Shown here in pieces: positions 44,028 through 54,648 of a stretch of 64,000 nucleotides of DNA. The stretch comes from Loripinus fragilis (Eukaryota; Mollusca; Bivalvia; Lucinida; Lucinidae): NCBI GenBank assembly GCA_964019695.1, contig OZ026517.1, positions 77,541,252 to 77,605,251 of the forward strand, read 5' to 3'. A program made the position numbers and the translations under genes. The stretch's first letter is position 1. Each line of letters starts with the position of its first letter. Under the pieces are notes generated by a model. That model searched no databases, was not told where the DNA came from, and saw only the letters and a program-made list of their open reading frames with translations.

Positions 44028-44242
44028 GCATGCTAGGGAATTGTTCATGTTTTTATTTTCGTCTGCTGACTTTCTTCAAAATTAAGTTTTTAAAAATAAA
44101 CCACCCAGGACCACCATCATAGTGTCAAACAGTTTGGATCCAGATCAAGACAAACATTCTGTTGGTCTTCATCTGGCTTCAAACTGTTTGCAAAGGGCTA
44201 TGGGCAGACGACAAAATTATCCACTGGCATGCAAGAGTTATA
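44028..44242. mobile_element. MITE, same family as 13882-14102
   Basis: The ends 'tttgcatgctaggga' and 'ccactggcatgcaag' are inverted, with inner 'tcgtctgctgac' and 'gcagacgaca'. The central hairpin is 'caaacagtttggatccagat' against 'atctggcttcaaactgtttg'. Confidence 0.72.
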
Positions 44243-44516
44243 ACAGGTAAATACTTTAGTGTTCAATATATTGTCTCATATAGGGATATACATGCATGTG
44301 TATACCATAATATTTGGACACTTTAAATACATTAAACACGCTATGCCCTTTAACCAAAGCAAAAGCAAAAGTAATATTCAAAGGATCTAGTTAGAATCAG
44401 TTTTACTTTCTAATGCTAAATGGGACACTTTCATTCCTTCAAAAATATTTATTTCTTTTGTTGAGCTTTCAGTTTTGTATTATTTACGGTGCATTCAGTC
44501 AAAAATGTACAGGTAA

Positions 44517-45548
44517 AGGCCCTGTCACACTACGACGTATAGCACCAACGTATGCCGACGTATGAAAAATTCAGCAAATACGTTGGTATACGCTGAGTAC
44601 GTTAGAAATAAGTTTTAAACACGTTACTAATACGCTATAGTACGTTGGTATGCGTTGACATATGGCCAAGAGGTCCAACAATTTGTGCATCCATAAAAAA
44701 TTACAGCGTATGCGAACGTCCTGTTTCTATACGCTAGGCATACGCTAGATGTACGCAGCAGGTAAGTTATGCATACGTTAACGTACGTTAGCACCAACGT
44801 ATGCGGACGTATGAGAAATTAAGCAAGTACGTTGGTGTACGCTGAATACGTTAGAGATAAGTTTTAAACACGTTACGAACACGCTACTGTACGTTGGTAT
44901 ACGTTGTCATACGGCGAATAGATCCCAAAATTTTGTGCTTGCATAAAAAATCTTCAGCGTATGCCGACGTATTGCTAATACGTTAGGCATAAGTTAGATG
45001 TACGCAACGGGTAAGTTATGCATACGTTAAGGTACGTTAGCGCCAACGTATGAAAATTCACCAAGTACGTTTGTGTATGCTGAATAAGTTAGAGATACGT
45101 TTTCAATACGTTACGAACACGCTACAGTACGTTGGTATACGTTGCCATATGACAAAATGGTCCCAAAATTTGTACCGTTTTATACGTTTGACATAAGTTA
45201 GAAGTGCGCTACACGTAAGTTATGCATACGTTAACGTACGTTATATGTTCAATTCAGCATACGTTCGGCGTTCGTTGGGCATAAGTCTTAAGAACGCTAG
45301 TGATACGCTGGGCATACGCTTTTATACGCTGATACAAGTATAAGTTATGTTACGTCGGGAATAAGTTATAAATAAGTTACTCATAAGTCAGACACACGTT
45401 CTATGCTCGTTTCGCGTACGCTTTGCATAAGTTCAGAGAGAGGCTTCCTCTGATTTTTTTTATTAGATTTCAGCGTATGCCAGCGTACTAGATATATATT
45501 TCATACGTCGGCATACGTTGGCTAAAACGTTATAGTGTGACAGGGCCT
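44517..45548. mobile_element. 1,032-bp CGTA-rich inverted-repeat transposon flanked by TAA
   Basis: The terminal inverted repeat 'aggccctgtcacacta' at 44517-44532 is exactly inverted at 45533-45548, with TAA on both outer sides (44514-44516 and 45549-45551). The interior consists of imperfect iterations of 'acgtatg', 'tacgttggtatacg', 'cgttagcaccaacgtatgc' and 'cataagtta'. About three ~240-bp higher-order units are visible from 44540 to 45240. No coding capacity. The 3-bp duplication and GGCCCTGT-like end suggest a PIF/Harbinger-type non-autonomous element; that placement is inference. Confidence 0.85.
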
Positions 45549-45944
45549 TAACTTCTAAATGATCTCTCCAAAATCATTTTATTACAAAACATATTTTTTT
45601 TAAAAAACAATTTCATCAATTATCGTGATTCGTTAATACTCTGCATATGGTATGTTCAATAGATATCACCATGTCTACCAAATCAATCAAGAAAACGTGC
45701 AGAAATCACTTTCTAAAGCACATTTTATTTTCATGAAATTTCAGACCCCCTCCCCTTTCTACCCGCCATTACTCGCGAGTGCATAGTAATTTTGAAAATA
45801 TTTTGCTAGCTGGCTCTTGCCATTTGATTCACCTATTGCACTGATACTACCTGCACCACACTAGAAGCTCAAAAGCAGTTTTCTGGGAATCAGAAAAATA
45901 GGCGTATAAGGCTCAAACCGTCAATGATCCTTTATATAGGTGAA

Positions 45945-46030
45945 TGTCAGCGTAGTGTAATAGATAAACGATTCTCCTAGTGCCCAGGGGTCCCGAGTTT
46001 GATCCCCGGGTCTTCAAATCTATCATGTGA
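45945..46030 (+). repeat. tRNA-derived SINE head, unit 1
   Basis: Pol III A-box-like 'tagtgtaatag' (45953-45963) and B-box-like 'gagtttgatcc' (45995-46005) are followed by a body with 'tgagacttaagcctacagcc'. It lacks a full tRNA fold. Confidence 0.65.
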
Positions 46031-46184
46031 GACTTAAGCCTACAGCCTCCTCTTCTGAGCGTTTAGGACCAAACCGTTGCAGGTTTAACCTTCCAGTGCT
46101 CCCACACATAAAATCAAACCATCAAACCATAAACCAACCTGTCCCACTACTGGAAAAGCCAAGGAACAGTTGCAGAAGTTTGAC

Positions 46185-46340
46185 AAGAGCCGGGGTGTTG
46201 TAGTGAAGGCACTCAACTTGTATCGAGGGGTACTGAGTTCTATCCGCGGCCCCAACAATCTGATGGAAGATAATTTAAGCCATGGCCCATCTTCTGAGAA
46301 GATTTAAACCAGAACCACTGCCAGTTAAGACTTCAGGTGA
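46185..46340 (+). repeat. tRNA-derived SINE head, unit 2
   Basis: A-box-like 'tagtgaaggc' (46201-46210) and B-box-like 'gagttctatcc' (46235-46245), then 'aatttaagccatggcccatc' and 'cttctgagaagatttaaacc', which parallels the body of unit 1 ('cttctgagcgtttaggacc'). Confidence 0.6.
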
Positions 46341-46949
46341 TTCTGCACTTGAAATTTCAGAATATATTAAATATCATTGGGAGACATTATAATAAATCAG
46401 AAAATTGCTATAATTTCCACTAAAAAATTAGGTTTCATCACAATACAAGATTGGTTGACACTTTTCGTTTCGTCCCATTGACAAGTGTTAGGGCAAACAT
46501 TTGGTGTCATCAAATTTATGAAAAATGTAATTGAGAATTTGGTTTAAGTTTAATGATGACGCCAATTGATTAGTGTAACACCAGTCAAGGCGACGAAATG
46601 AAAACTGTCGGTGTTGACGTCTCTTCATTATGGTGCTGTGTGTGACTACATTAGCGGAAGCTTTTTGCGTTCTCTGGGGCCGGCCTACGTGTATGCAAAT
46701 ACTCATGTGTGTACAACTTCACGATTCAAGTATAGGGTCTTAGCTATTCTAATTGTTTTTTAGAAGAAAAATGCAGTTTATTGTGTTTATGTTGTTTGTC
46801 TTTAGAGCTCATTTTAGCCCTGTGAAATTCTCTACAACCATTTTCCTCAATATGGCCAAACCCCTGGCTTCGTATACACTGGGTGGGAGCGAAAAGTACA
46901 CGTGACCCATTCTGTTGATTTGTATAGTGGACAAATCTTTGTGTGAAGC
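46341..46949. other. Upstream region of the zinc-finger gene
   Basis: No coding potential. It would contain the 5' UTR and promoter of the gene starting at 46950. I see no convincing TATA box. Confidence 0.35.
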
Positions 46950-46956
46950 ATGTCTG
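46950..46956 (+). CDS. Proposed 7-nt coding start exon of a C2H2 zinc-finger gene
   Basis: ATGTCTG is followed immediately by a consensus donor (gtaagtttcag). Joining it to the acceptor at 49651 gives ATG TCT G|AT ATG ATG AAT: Met-Ser-Asp-Met-Met-Asn-Glu, in frame with the finger exon. The exon presumably continues upstream as 5' UTR. Support is the ATG, the strong donor and the correct phase; there is no transcript evidence. Alternatively, translation could start at the ATG at 49654 in the next exon. Confidence 0.5.
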
Positions 46957-47554
46957 GTAAGTTTCAGACTGTTTATTTTTGTGATATAATATTATTTACC
47001 TTGAAAATTTCAGCTTCACACCAGTAGTACAAGAAGCACAAGTAAAGGTCTTTTCGATGTATTACTCCGTTTTATCTGTTCATTGCCGTGATTTCGGTTA
47101 TTTACACGTTTATTCTTGGAAAATCATCATTCTACTTTCGATTTTAAAAGCAACACCAGTACTTTTTCATAAGTATTTGCCAAAAACGTTATTTGAAATG
47201 ACTGATGTTGCATTATGAGTATTTCATGATGTGTATTTTTTCAGATAATATTAATATTTCTAAATGCCGTGCTATGTAAGTGCAATTAATTGCAATGGAA
47301 ATCATAGAGGGGTCAAAAATTGTTCTGCATCGCGTGTTGCAAAACTGACTATCAGCACTGGACGTCGTGTTGCAGACATGCTGTATAGTATGTTATGATA
47401 ACATATAAAGGGATTTCGATGTTTTTTGTAGGATAACATTTAAATATGTTTGAATTTTTTTTTTCTAAAGTGAGAAAACTTGGAAGATGCACACATTGTT
47501 TGTTGAATACTAATAGTACAAAGTGACACTCTTCCAGTCGTGGGGATTCCTAGG

Positions 47555-47880
47555 CAGTGACTATCCGGGGGTGGGGGGAGGTACTCCGATATTTTCATAT
47601 ATATTTAGGTTTGGCGCATTATTGGGGGGGGGGGGGTCGTTACGAAATCAGACTTTTTTTGGGGGGGGGGTCATTTCTATACATTTTAGGGCTTTTTAAG
47701 GTCAAGATACAGAATTGGAATATTTTTTTGGACCGCAAAATTTCAAATATATTTGTGTATGCCTGATATTCCTGATTTCTTTTTTTTTTTTTTTTTTTTT
47801 TTTTGGGGGGGGGGTAAACAGTAGATGCTGGGTCCAAGCCTATGTATGAAGAAAATTTGAGAGTACCCCCTGGGGTGTCT
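47555..47880. repeat. G-run and poly-T rich repeat in the zinc-finger gene's intron
   Basis: Several G-runs of 5-13 (47567-47580, 47625-47637, 47661-47670, 47805-47813) and a T-run of about 26. 'gggggaggtactcc' is inverted as 'gagagtacccccc'-like sequence near 47860, suggesting a decayed inverted-repeat element with G4-forming potential. The open frames here are artefacts. Confidence 0.65.
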
Positions 47881-48270
47881 TTGGGTACAGATTTATACTT
47901 CTACTCTAGCCTTGTATGGCGAGCTCGGGAATAGGATGCTTCAAATGACCAGGCTAGAGGCACAGTTTGATAATCCTGGTCATAACTAAGAAATACGATT
48001 CAGAAATGTCTCCATCTAGACGGGAAAGTCTAAAAGCCCTTTACTCCAGGAAGCCATTGTATCTTATATAATCATCATTTATAGGTGCAAGACTGATCCT
48101 GGTTATCTCAACTTGATGGCCGGCTACGGCCGGATGCGTTTCTCTAGCACGCTCAAATAGGCCGAATTGCCACCTTTAAGACGTGAAAGTCTAAAAGTCT
48201 TTCACGCGAGGAAACCATTGTTTTGGTGTATTACTTGTCCCGGTCACACAAATTCAGGAAGATCAAAATA

Positions 48271-48720
48271 CACTGAGTCAGAAGAACATAGGATCCTGTA
48301 GGGCTCTCCTGACACTTAGTCAGAGAAACATAAGATCCTGAAGGGCTCTCCTGACACTGAGTCAGAGGAACATAAGATCCTGAAGGGCTCTCCTGACACT
48401 GAGTCAGAAGAACATAAGATCCTGAAGGGCTCTCCTGACACTGAGTCAGAAGAACATAAGATCATGAAGGGATCTCCTGACACTGAGTCAGAAGAACATA
48501 AGATCCTGAAGGGCTCTCCTGACACTAAGTCAGAAGAACATAAGATCCTGAAGGGCTCTCCTGACATTGAGTCAGAGGAACATAAGATCCTGAAGGGCTC
48601 TCCTGACACTGAGTCAGAAGAACATAAGATCCTGAAGGGCTCTCCTGACACTGAGTCAGAAGAACATAAGATCCTGAAGGGCTCTCCTGACACTGAGTCA
48701 GAAGAACATAAGATCCTGAA
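48271..48720. repeat. 42-bp minisatellite, array 2 (~11 units)
   Basis: Same 42-bp unit and orientation as 39732-40705, about 8 kb away, and more homogeneous (mostly 'gaagaacataagatcctgaa'). It lies in the intron of the zinc-finger gene and ends 25 bp before a foldback element. Confidence 0.96.
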
Positions 48721-48745
48721 ATAAGTAGTTTAACATAAACACACC

Positions 48746-49110
48746 TAGATTAGCATGCGCAGATCTAGAGGGGGGATACGGGATCCGGACCCCCCCCCCC
48801 CCCAACATCTTAAGTGAAATGTGTTTCTTTAGAAAAAAGCATTGGACCCCCCCCCCCCCTGGAAAAATGGGATCCCCTCTGAATCCTTGGAAAAGCATAT
48901 AAATAAGCTGAGGACTCAAAAAACGTCATCAAGGCTGTTTTCTAGCCGTCAGAACTGGATTCAGAGGGGGTCAAATTTTTCCAGGGTGGGGGGGGGGGGG
49001 TTGGTCCAAATGCTTATTTCTATAGAAACACATACAACTTAAGATTTTCAGGGGGGTCCAGACCCACTATTCCCCTGACGAAAATTCCTGGATCCGCGCA
49101 TGATTAGCTA
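48746..49110. mobile_element. Foldback element with paired C- and G-runs
   Basis: The left arm 'tagattagcatgcgcagatc' mirrors the right arm 'gatccgcgcatgattagcta'. Further in, 'aacatcttaagt' mirrors 'acttaagatttt', 'aagcattggaccccc' mirrors 'ggttggtccaaatgctt', and 'atcccctctgaatcc' mirrors 'ggattcagagggggt'. 365 bp, nearly a full-length imperfect palindrome, no coding sequence. Confidence 0.85.
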
Positions 49111-49651
49111 TATTGCAAATTGAGCATGCCGAGTTCGCCAAAGTTCACAATATAGCCAGTTGATGACTGATATTTAATGAACTGGATCGCTTACCTCATG
49201 TGAACATGATACAATGTAAGGCTTTTCGTACAGCGGAGCAGCGAGTGCTTCATGCAATACGAGTCTACACAATACCAACCAGGAATTATCTTCCTTGGCC
49301 TAAGTGATGGTAATTTTTGGACGATATTAAGATTTTGAAGAAGATTTTAGTTATTTTGAAATCTCCTGAATATTCATAACCGTTCGTATTTTTCAGGGAG
49401 TTTCTGAAACGCAAAATATATAAACGACTGTGCCGACGAAGATTCAGATCAGAAAGCATATCCACCCAGTCTGGCCAGATTCTTCATTGTGCACTTAATG
49501 ATTAGCTTTCTTCTTATGGGCAATAAAGACTCTGATCAGGCTAGGCAGTGGCCCAGACTAAGCTTGGTCTTTGCTTAGCGTATAGGTCATTTTTTGTTTT
49601 GTTATGGTTAAAATGATATTGTCTCATTTTTGTTTATTTTACTAATCTCAG

Positions 49652-50067
49652 ATATGATGAATGAATCTTTTGTGGTGGATCCAACTGAGGATGGTTTTGA
49701 ATTTGATGAGCAAAGGTTTGAATGTGGCGTCTGCACCTATACCTCTCGTTTTAAACAAAACGTCAGGCGTCACGAGCATCGTCATCTGACAGAGAGCAAT
49801 GCTACACCGGATGTCGAAGATTCAAGAATTAGTATTCTGTGTGACCAATGCGCAAGACCTTTTAAGACAAAGCATGGACTACAACTGCACGTTAAAAGCA
49901 AGCATTTAAACATCTTTCGATTCAAATGCTCTGTCTGCCCGGCCCAATTCAACATGTTGTCAGCGTTCTGGGGCCATTTGGCGTCACATCACAAAGAATT
50001 AAAAGAAAAATGTTCAGAGTGTGGTGCCGAGTTTCAATACATACAATCACTAAAAGACCACAAAAAA
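49652..50067 (+). CDS. C2H2 zinc-finger exon
   Basis: The acceptor 'tttattttactaatctcag' ends at 49651. The frame is open to 50100. It encodes an acidic leader (MMNESFVVDPTEDGFEFDEQ), then CGVCTYTSRFKQNVRRHEHR-H, CDQCARPFKTKHGLQLHVKS-KH, CSVCPAQFNMLSAFWGHLAS-HH and a fourth finger CSECGAEFQYIQSLKDHKK that lacks its second zinc-binding His before the frame runs into non-finger residues. So the exon probably ends near 50067 (a weak 'aaaaaa|gttttc' donor) and the missing His is supplied by a downstream exon outside the recognised part. C2H2 proteins are usually nuclear DNA-binding regulators; the target is unknown. The end coordinate is the least certain part. If unspliced, the product would end at 50100. 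Confidence 0.75.
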
Positions 50068-50100
50068 GTTTTCTATGTTCAAATTTGCAAAGGGCAATAA

Positions 50101-50235
50101 CTGATTTTTTTTTAATTTTCACAAGGTAATCTACTCATTCTTCTTGCTTTTTGCATCTTTTAAAATATCCACATTCATGAACAAACTAAACTTTAATTCA
50201 CGTGGCTGTATATGCCGTCGTTAAAATATAGCAAG
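50101..50235. other. Sequence after the finger exon
   Basis: AT-rich. A possible donor 'cacaag|gtaatc' at 50131 lies after an in-frame stop, so it cannot extend the finger frame. Nothing else seen. Confidence 0.35.
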
Positions 50236-51433
50236 AAGTGAGCAAAGCTCACATACCCCCGGCGGTAGCCATCATAGGTTGTAACACTTTCAGAGAAAAG
50301 ACAAAATTGTCAAAGATTTCATAATCCTAAATCAAGTAGTTTCTGAGAAAACTTTAATGAAACATGTCCATATGTGTTATATAAGAGTGACAGAAGGAAA
50401 AATAGAAAATTTGAAAAAAGAAGGAAAAATGCGGATTAGCACCTTAGTTTTCATTTACACAATACACTTTGCCTACCTGAAAGTGCACACAAAATTTCAT
50501 AATCCTAAATCAAGTAGTTGCTGAGAAACGTCCATATATGTTATATAGGAAAGACAGAAGGAAAAATTGAAAAAGAAGGCAAAATGAGCTTTAGCATCTT
50601 TATTTTCATTTACACAATACACTTAGCCTATCTGAAGGTGTACACACAATTTGAAAACACTGGCTCCAATAGGAACCGAGAAATCTGCGACATAAATTTC
50701 ATTGGAGAGAAAGAAAAATGAATAAATAAAGGGACTGATAAGCAATATGTGGCTGTTGTTTTGTTACACAATACAACTAATCACTATCAAGCTTTGTACC
50801 AAATTTCAGAATCCTAACTCAAGTAGTTGCTGAGAAATCTTTGACAAAAAAATGTCTATATGTATTATATAAGAGTGAAAGAAGGAAAAAATGAAAAAAA
50901 AAATGAAAAAGAAGGCAAAATGAGCTTTGCATCTTTATTTACATTTACACAATACACTTAGCCTTCATGAAGGTGTACACAAAATTTGAAAACACTGGCT
51001 CCAATAGGAACCGTGAAATCTTCGACAGAAATTTCCATTGGAGAGAAAGAAAAATAAATAAATAAAGGGACTGATAAGCAATATGTGGCTGGTATTTTGT
51101 TACACAATACAACTCATCACTATCAAGCTTTGTACCAAATTTCAGAATCCTAACTCAAGTAGTTGCTGAGAAATCTTTGACAGAAAAAAATGTCCATATG
51201 TATTATATAAGAGTGAAAGAATGAAAAAATGAAAAATTGAAAAAAGAAGGCGAAATGAGGATTAGCATCTTAATTTAATGCTTTATTTATTTAACGAAGA
51301 TTCCTAACAGCCCAATGGCCACTAGTAGGTCTCCTCACAAAGAACATGAACATACAAATACAACGGACAATACAGATAGACACACAATAACATGAAAGTA
51401 TGTACATATATACATCCAATGAACGAAATGTGT

Positions 51434-51490
51434 ACATGTGTGTGTGTGTGTGCGTGTGTGTGTGTTTGTACGTGCGTGTGTGCGTAAGAG

Positions 51491-51532
<42 letters not shown>
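51434..51532. repeat. (GT)n and (GA)n microsatellites in the LINE 3' UTR
   Basis: 'tgtgtgtgtgtgtg' interrupted by cg/cc variants, then about 18 GA dinucleotides at 51496-51531. The His/Ser/Leu-repeat minus frame at 51322-51654 is an artefact of these tracts. Confidence 0.93.
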
Positions 51533-51574
51533 ATGTGTGTGTTAGAGATAGTGAGAGAATATTTTAGCACAATC

Positions 51575-54072
51575 TTACAAGCTTTCGTCGTGTGCAGCTG
51601 TTTCATTGTGATCGAAACGCCCAGATTCATGGATAAATTTGAAGACATAGTCAAAGACTTTTTTATTTTCTTCCAAGCTCAAATCTTCTGATCCGTGTAA
51701 GAGGATGTTACAGAGATGATCAGACATTAGTGCGATGACAGTTATATAGCTAGTACCAGGAAAGATGATTTTTGAGATTTCTTTAAGCATTGAACGTCGC
51801 TGAGGCTCGTATCGAGGGCAATAGAGAAGAAAATGGGAGGACGTTTCTGGTAAATTATCACAAGTTACATTTTCGCAATAAGCTGATTGTATAATGTTAT
51901 ATCGGAATAGATGATGCTTTAGATGACTGAGTCCAAGGCGTATCCTGCAATGATTAACGGTATGCCAACCATGGCCATGAGAATAGAGCTTTTTACTTTT
52001 ATTGAGTCCATATAACCGTTTCAGTTTTTCCTTAAAAATGTTTATACTGTCAGATTCTTTCAATTCCAAGGACAATTTGTTCCATTCTCGTATTGTTTTT
52101 GGAAAAAAGGATTTGGAGAATATTTCTTTTCTAATGAAGGGTACCAGAAGTGAATTATTTCGACGGAGGTTGTAGGTATCCGTATTATGAGGGATCAGGT
52201 TACAGTTGTTTCTCAAGTATGGTGGCGTCAACGATTTTATTATTTTATAGAACTGTGTTAGCCTATGGACTTTTCTGCGGCTTTCCATTTTTTCCCAACC
52301 TAATTCGTTTAAAAGATGTTCGGTACTTGTAAGTCTGAACGCGCCTGTGCATATAAGAGCTGCTTTACGTTGGCATTTTTCAATAGCATCAGACTCCGAT
52401 TTTAGACATGCGTCATAAATAATATCGCCATAATCAAGGGCTGGGCGGATCGTTGTTTTGTATAACATTTCTTTACAGCTTCTTGGTAATACTTTCTGGC
52501 ATCTACGGATAACATTTAATCTCTTATCAGCCTTTGCAATTACTCTATTAATATGAACTGACCAGGACAATGTATTGCTGATCGTTAACCCTAGATGTGT
52601 ATGCTGATCAACTTCTAATATTGGTTCTCCATTCAAAAAAATGTTAGGGTGGTTTGGACGGTTTCGCTGTCTCGATATTATCATATACTCCGTTTTCAAT
52701 GCATTGAAAAGTATGAGCCACTGTTTTCCAAAAACTGTTAATCTTTGAAGGTCTCTATTTACTTTTTCAAAAGAGGTAATATCAATTATAGATTGTTGAA
52801 CAGAGGTGTCGTCCGCGAAAATATTTATGTTACATTCCATGTCTTCAACAATATCATTTATATATATTAAGAACAAGAGAGGTCCCAAGATAGACCCCTG
52901 AGGGACCCCAGCTTCTAGGTAACATACATTGGACTCCACACCGTTAAGAACAACTTTTTGGTGACGTCCAGACATATAGTCTCTAAGCCAGTTTAGAAGA
53001 TTACCACGTATACCCATTTTTCGTAATTTAAAGAATAGCCCTTTGTGCCAAACTTTGTCAAACGCTTTTGACACATCTAAGAAAACCATACACGTATCCT
53101 TCCCATCATTTATATCTTGATAGATTTGGTGAACTATTTTAAGCAACTGGTAAGTTGTGGAATCCTTTTTCTTGAATCCAGAATTCTTTTCTGTAAGTAG
53201 TCTGTTTTCAGTCAAATATTCATACAAACGTTTAAAGACAATTTTCTCAAGAACTTTGGACATGTTCGACAACAACGATATTGGTCGATAATTTACCTTG
53301 TCAGATTTACTTCCCTTCTTATAAACTGGAGAGACATTTGCAAGTTTCCATGTTCTAGGAAATACCCCATCAGCAAGGGATTTATTAAACAAAACGGTCA
53401 ATGGCTTACAAAGTGTATTGGAGCAATGTTTTAAGACCCAGTTTCCAATACCATCCGGTCCAGTTGCTTTGTGCGCACTTAACTGGGTCAATAAACGTTT
53501 TACTTCGAGTTCTGTAGTTTCAATATTATCAATTCGTGCGTTTGTATCAAACTGGAAATCAGGCAGACGTGGTAAAGGCATATCATGGTCAAGCGAGGCT
53601 ATAGAAGCAAAGTGATTATTAAATATATCAGCTTTTTGTGTATCATCGGGCACGAGATTATTATTTTCCAACAGTGGTGGGATTTTGCGATCAGATTTGT
53701 CGTCAAGAATGCGGTTTGAGATTTTCCAAAAATTTCGAACATCTAAATTAGGGTCACTAAGAGAGTCAACAACCTTTGCCTGGAAACCCTTTTTGGCATT
53801 CCGTTTAGCTCTGTTTGCTTCTCTACGGGCAACATAAAAATTCAATTGGTCCTGAGCTGATAAAGTTCTTTTAAAGCGTTTAAAACAGCGGTCCCTTTTA
53901 CGTATAAAATACCGAACCTCATTACACATCCATGGTTTGTCTTTTGTATGTATAGTAACATTTTTACTAATTATATGTTCTTTGCAAGTTGATGTAATAA
54001 TCGAGTTGATGAAGTTAACTACGTCATCTAGATTATCATAAAGTGCATATGGAACACCCAGGGAGCAGTGTC
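51575..54072 (-). CDS. LINE reverse transcriptase (jockey/CR1/RTE-X-like), near-intact
   Basis: A 784-residue frame from Met at 53929; the same frame is open further upstream to about 54072 (KDKPWMCNEVRYF precedes it). Motifs, by residue: SAHKATGPDGIGNWVLKH ~151-168, NYRPISLLSNMSKVLEKIVF ~213-232, MVFLDVSKAFDKVWHKGLFF ~281-300 (first catalytic Asp), EAGVPQGSILGPLLFLIYIN ~339-358 and NIFADDTSV ~369-377 (catalytic DD). A thumb region follows (WLILFNALKTEYM, HLGLTISNTLSWSVHIN, RPALDYGDIIYD). Near the C-terminus CENVTCDNLPETSSHFLLYC (~674-693) is a Cys/His cluster usual at the end of such proteins. All key RT residues are present. It makes cDNA from element RNA at a nicked target. Being 5'-truncated and separated from the endonuclease by a frameshift, this copy is unlikely to be autonomous. 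Confidence 0.92.
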
Positions 54073-54648
54073 TATAGCCTCATTTAGGGCGTTGACATTG
54101 GCTGACTTATAGTCCCACACTGTACGCTTATATGACTTCGTCCGGTATGTTTTAACGTTAAAGTCGCAGTGAATGGTGCAATGGTCCAAGTTTGCAAGAG
54201 GGGGACATACTCCTGATCTAAGAACAAGATGGGGACAGTCTATTATAATTAAATCTAGTATTGCTGGTTCGTTACTGAAGTACCTAGTCGGCTCATTAAT
54301 GATTTGGTATAAATTATTTTGTGTTAAGATATTCGAAAGTTTGTTTCCGATTTCACTCTGTGTATGAGGTAGGTTCCAATTAGTACACTTATCATTGAAG
54401 TCCCCAAGAAGAACAATAAGATCCGGGCATACACGTTTCACGTTTTCAATCGAGTTCTCTAGTGATATTAAAAATGCATTTTGCTCATCTCTATTTTGAC
54501 CTGGAGGTCTATAGCAGACTCCGACAATTATACGTTTTTGGTGCGCTCGAACTTCAATCCATAAAAGTTCAGCTTCTCTTGGAGAGAGGTTCATACGAGG
54601 AACACAAAGCAAGTTATTGGATACGAAAAACCCTACACCCCACAAAGG
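54028..54648 (-). pseudogene. LINE endonuclease domain (APE-type), N-terminally truncated and frameshifted from RT
   Basis: The minus frame from 54648 reads GVGFFVSNNLL, ELLWIEVRAHQKRIIVGVCY, RPPGQN, LIVLLGDFNDKCTNWNLP (GDFN with catalytic Asp and Asn), NEPTRYFSNEPAILDLIIID and LANLDHCTIHCDFNV (terminal Asp-His). The N-terminal part with the catalytic Glu is absent because the element is truncated at 54648. The frame drifts into non-homologous residues after DTAPW, near 54065-54070, whereas the RT frame picks up there (YALYDNLDDVVNFINSIITS). One indel therefore splits an originally continuous ORF2. Confidence 0.88.

Larger units (their letters stand above)
51277..54648 (-). mobile_element. 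Non-LTR retrotransposon (LINE), 5'-truncated, with 15-bp target-site duplication
   Basis: A perfect direct repeat 'ttagcatcttaattt' flanks the insertion (51262-51276 and 54649-54663). Removing the element restores a continuous tandem-core unit. On the minus strand the order is endonuclease remnant, reverse transcriptase, C-terminal Cys/His region, microsatellite-rich 3' UTR and an 'aataaataaagcatt' tail. The ORF1-type region and the N-terminus of the endonuclease are missing, typical of 5' truncation during target-primed reverse transcription. The long intact RT frame implies a young insertion. Confidence 0.93.

Noticed and set aside
45945..46250. tRNA genes
   Set aside because: A- and B-box-like words are present, but no acceptor or anticodon stems can be formed; they fit SINE heads better.
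47557..47837. Glycine- and lysine-rich frames
   Set aside because: They come from G-runs and a poly-T tract.
51322..51654. 110-codon minus frame with Ser-Leu and His-Thr repeats
   Set aside because: It is an artefact of (GA)n and (GT)n microsatellites in the LINE 3' UTR.
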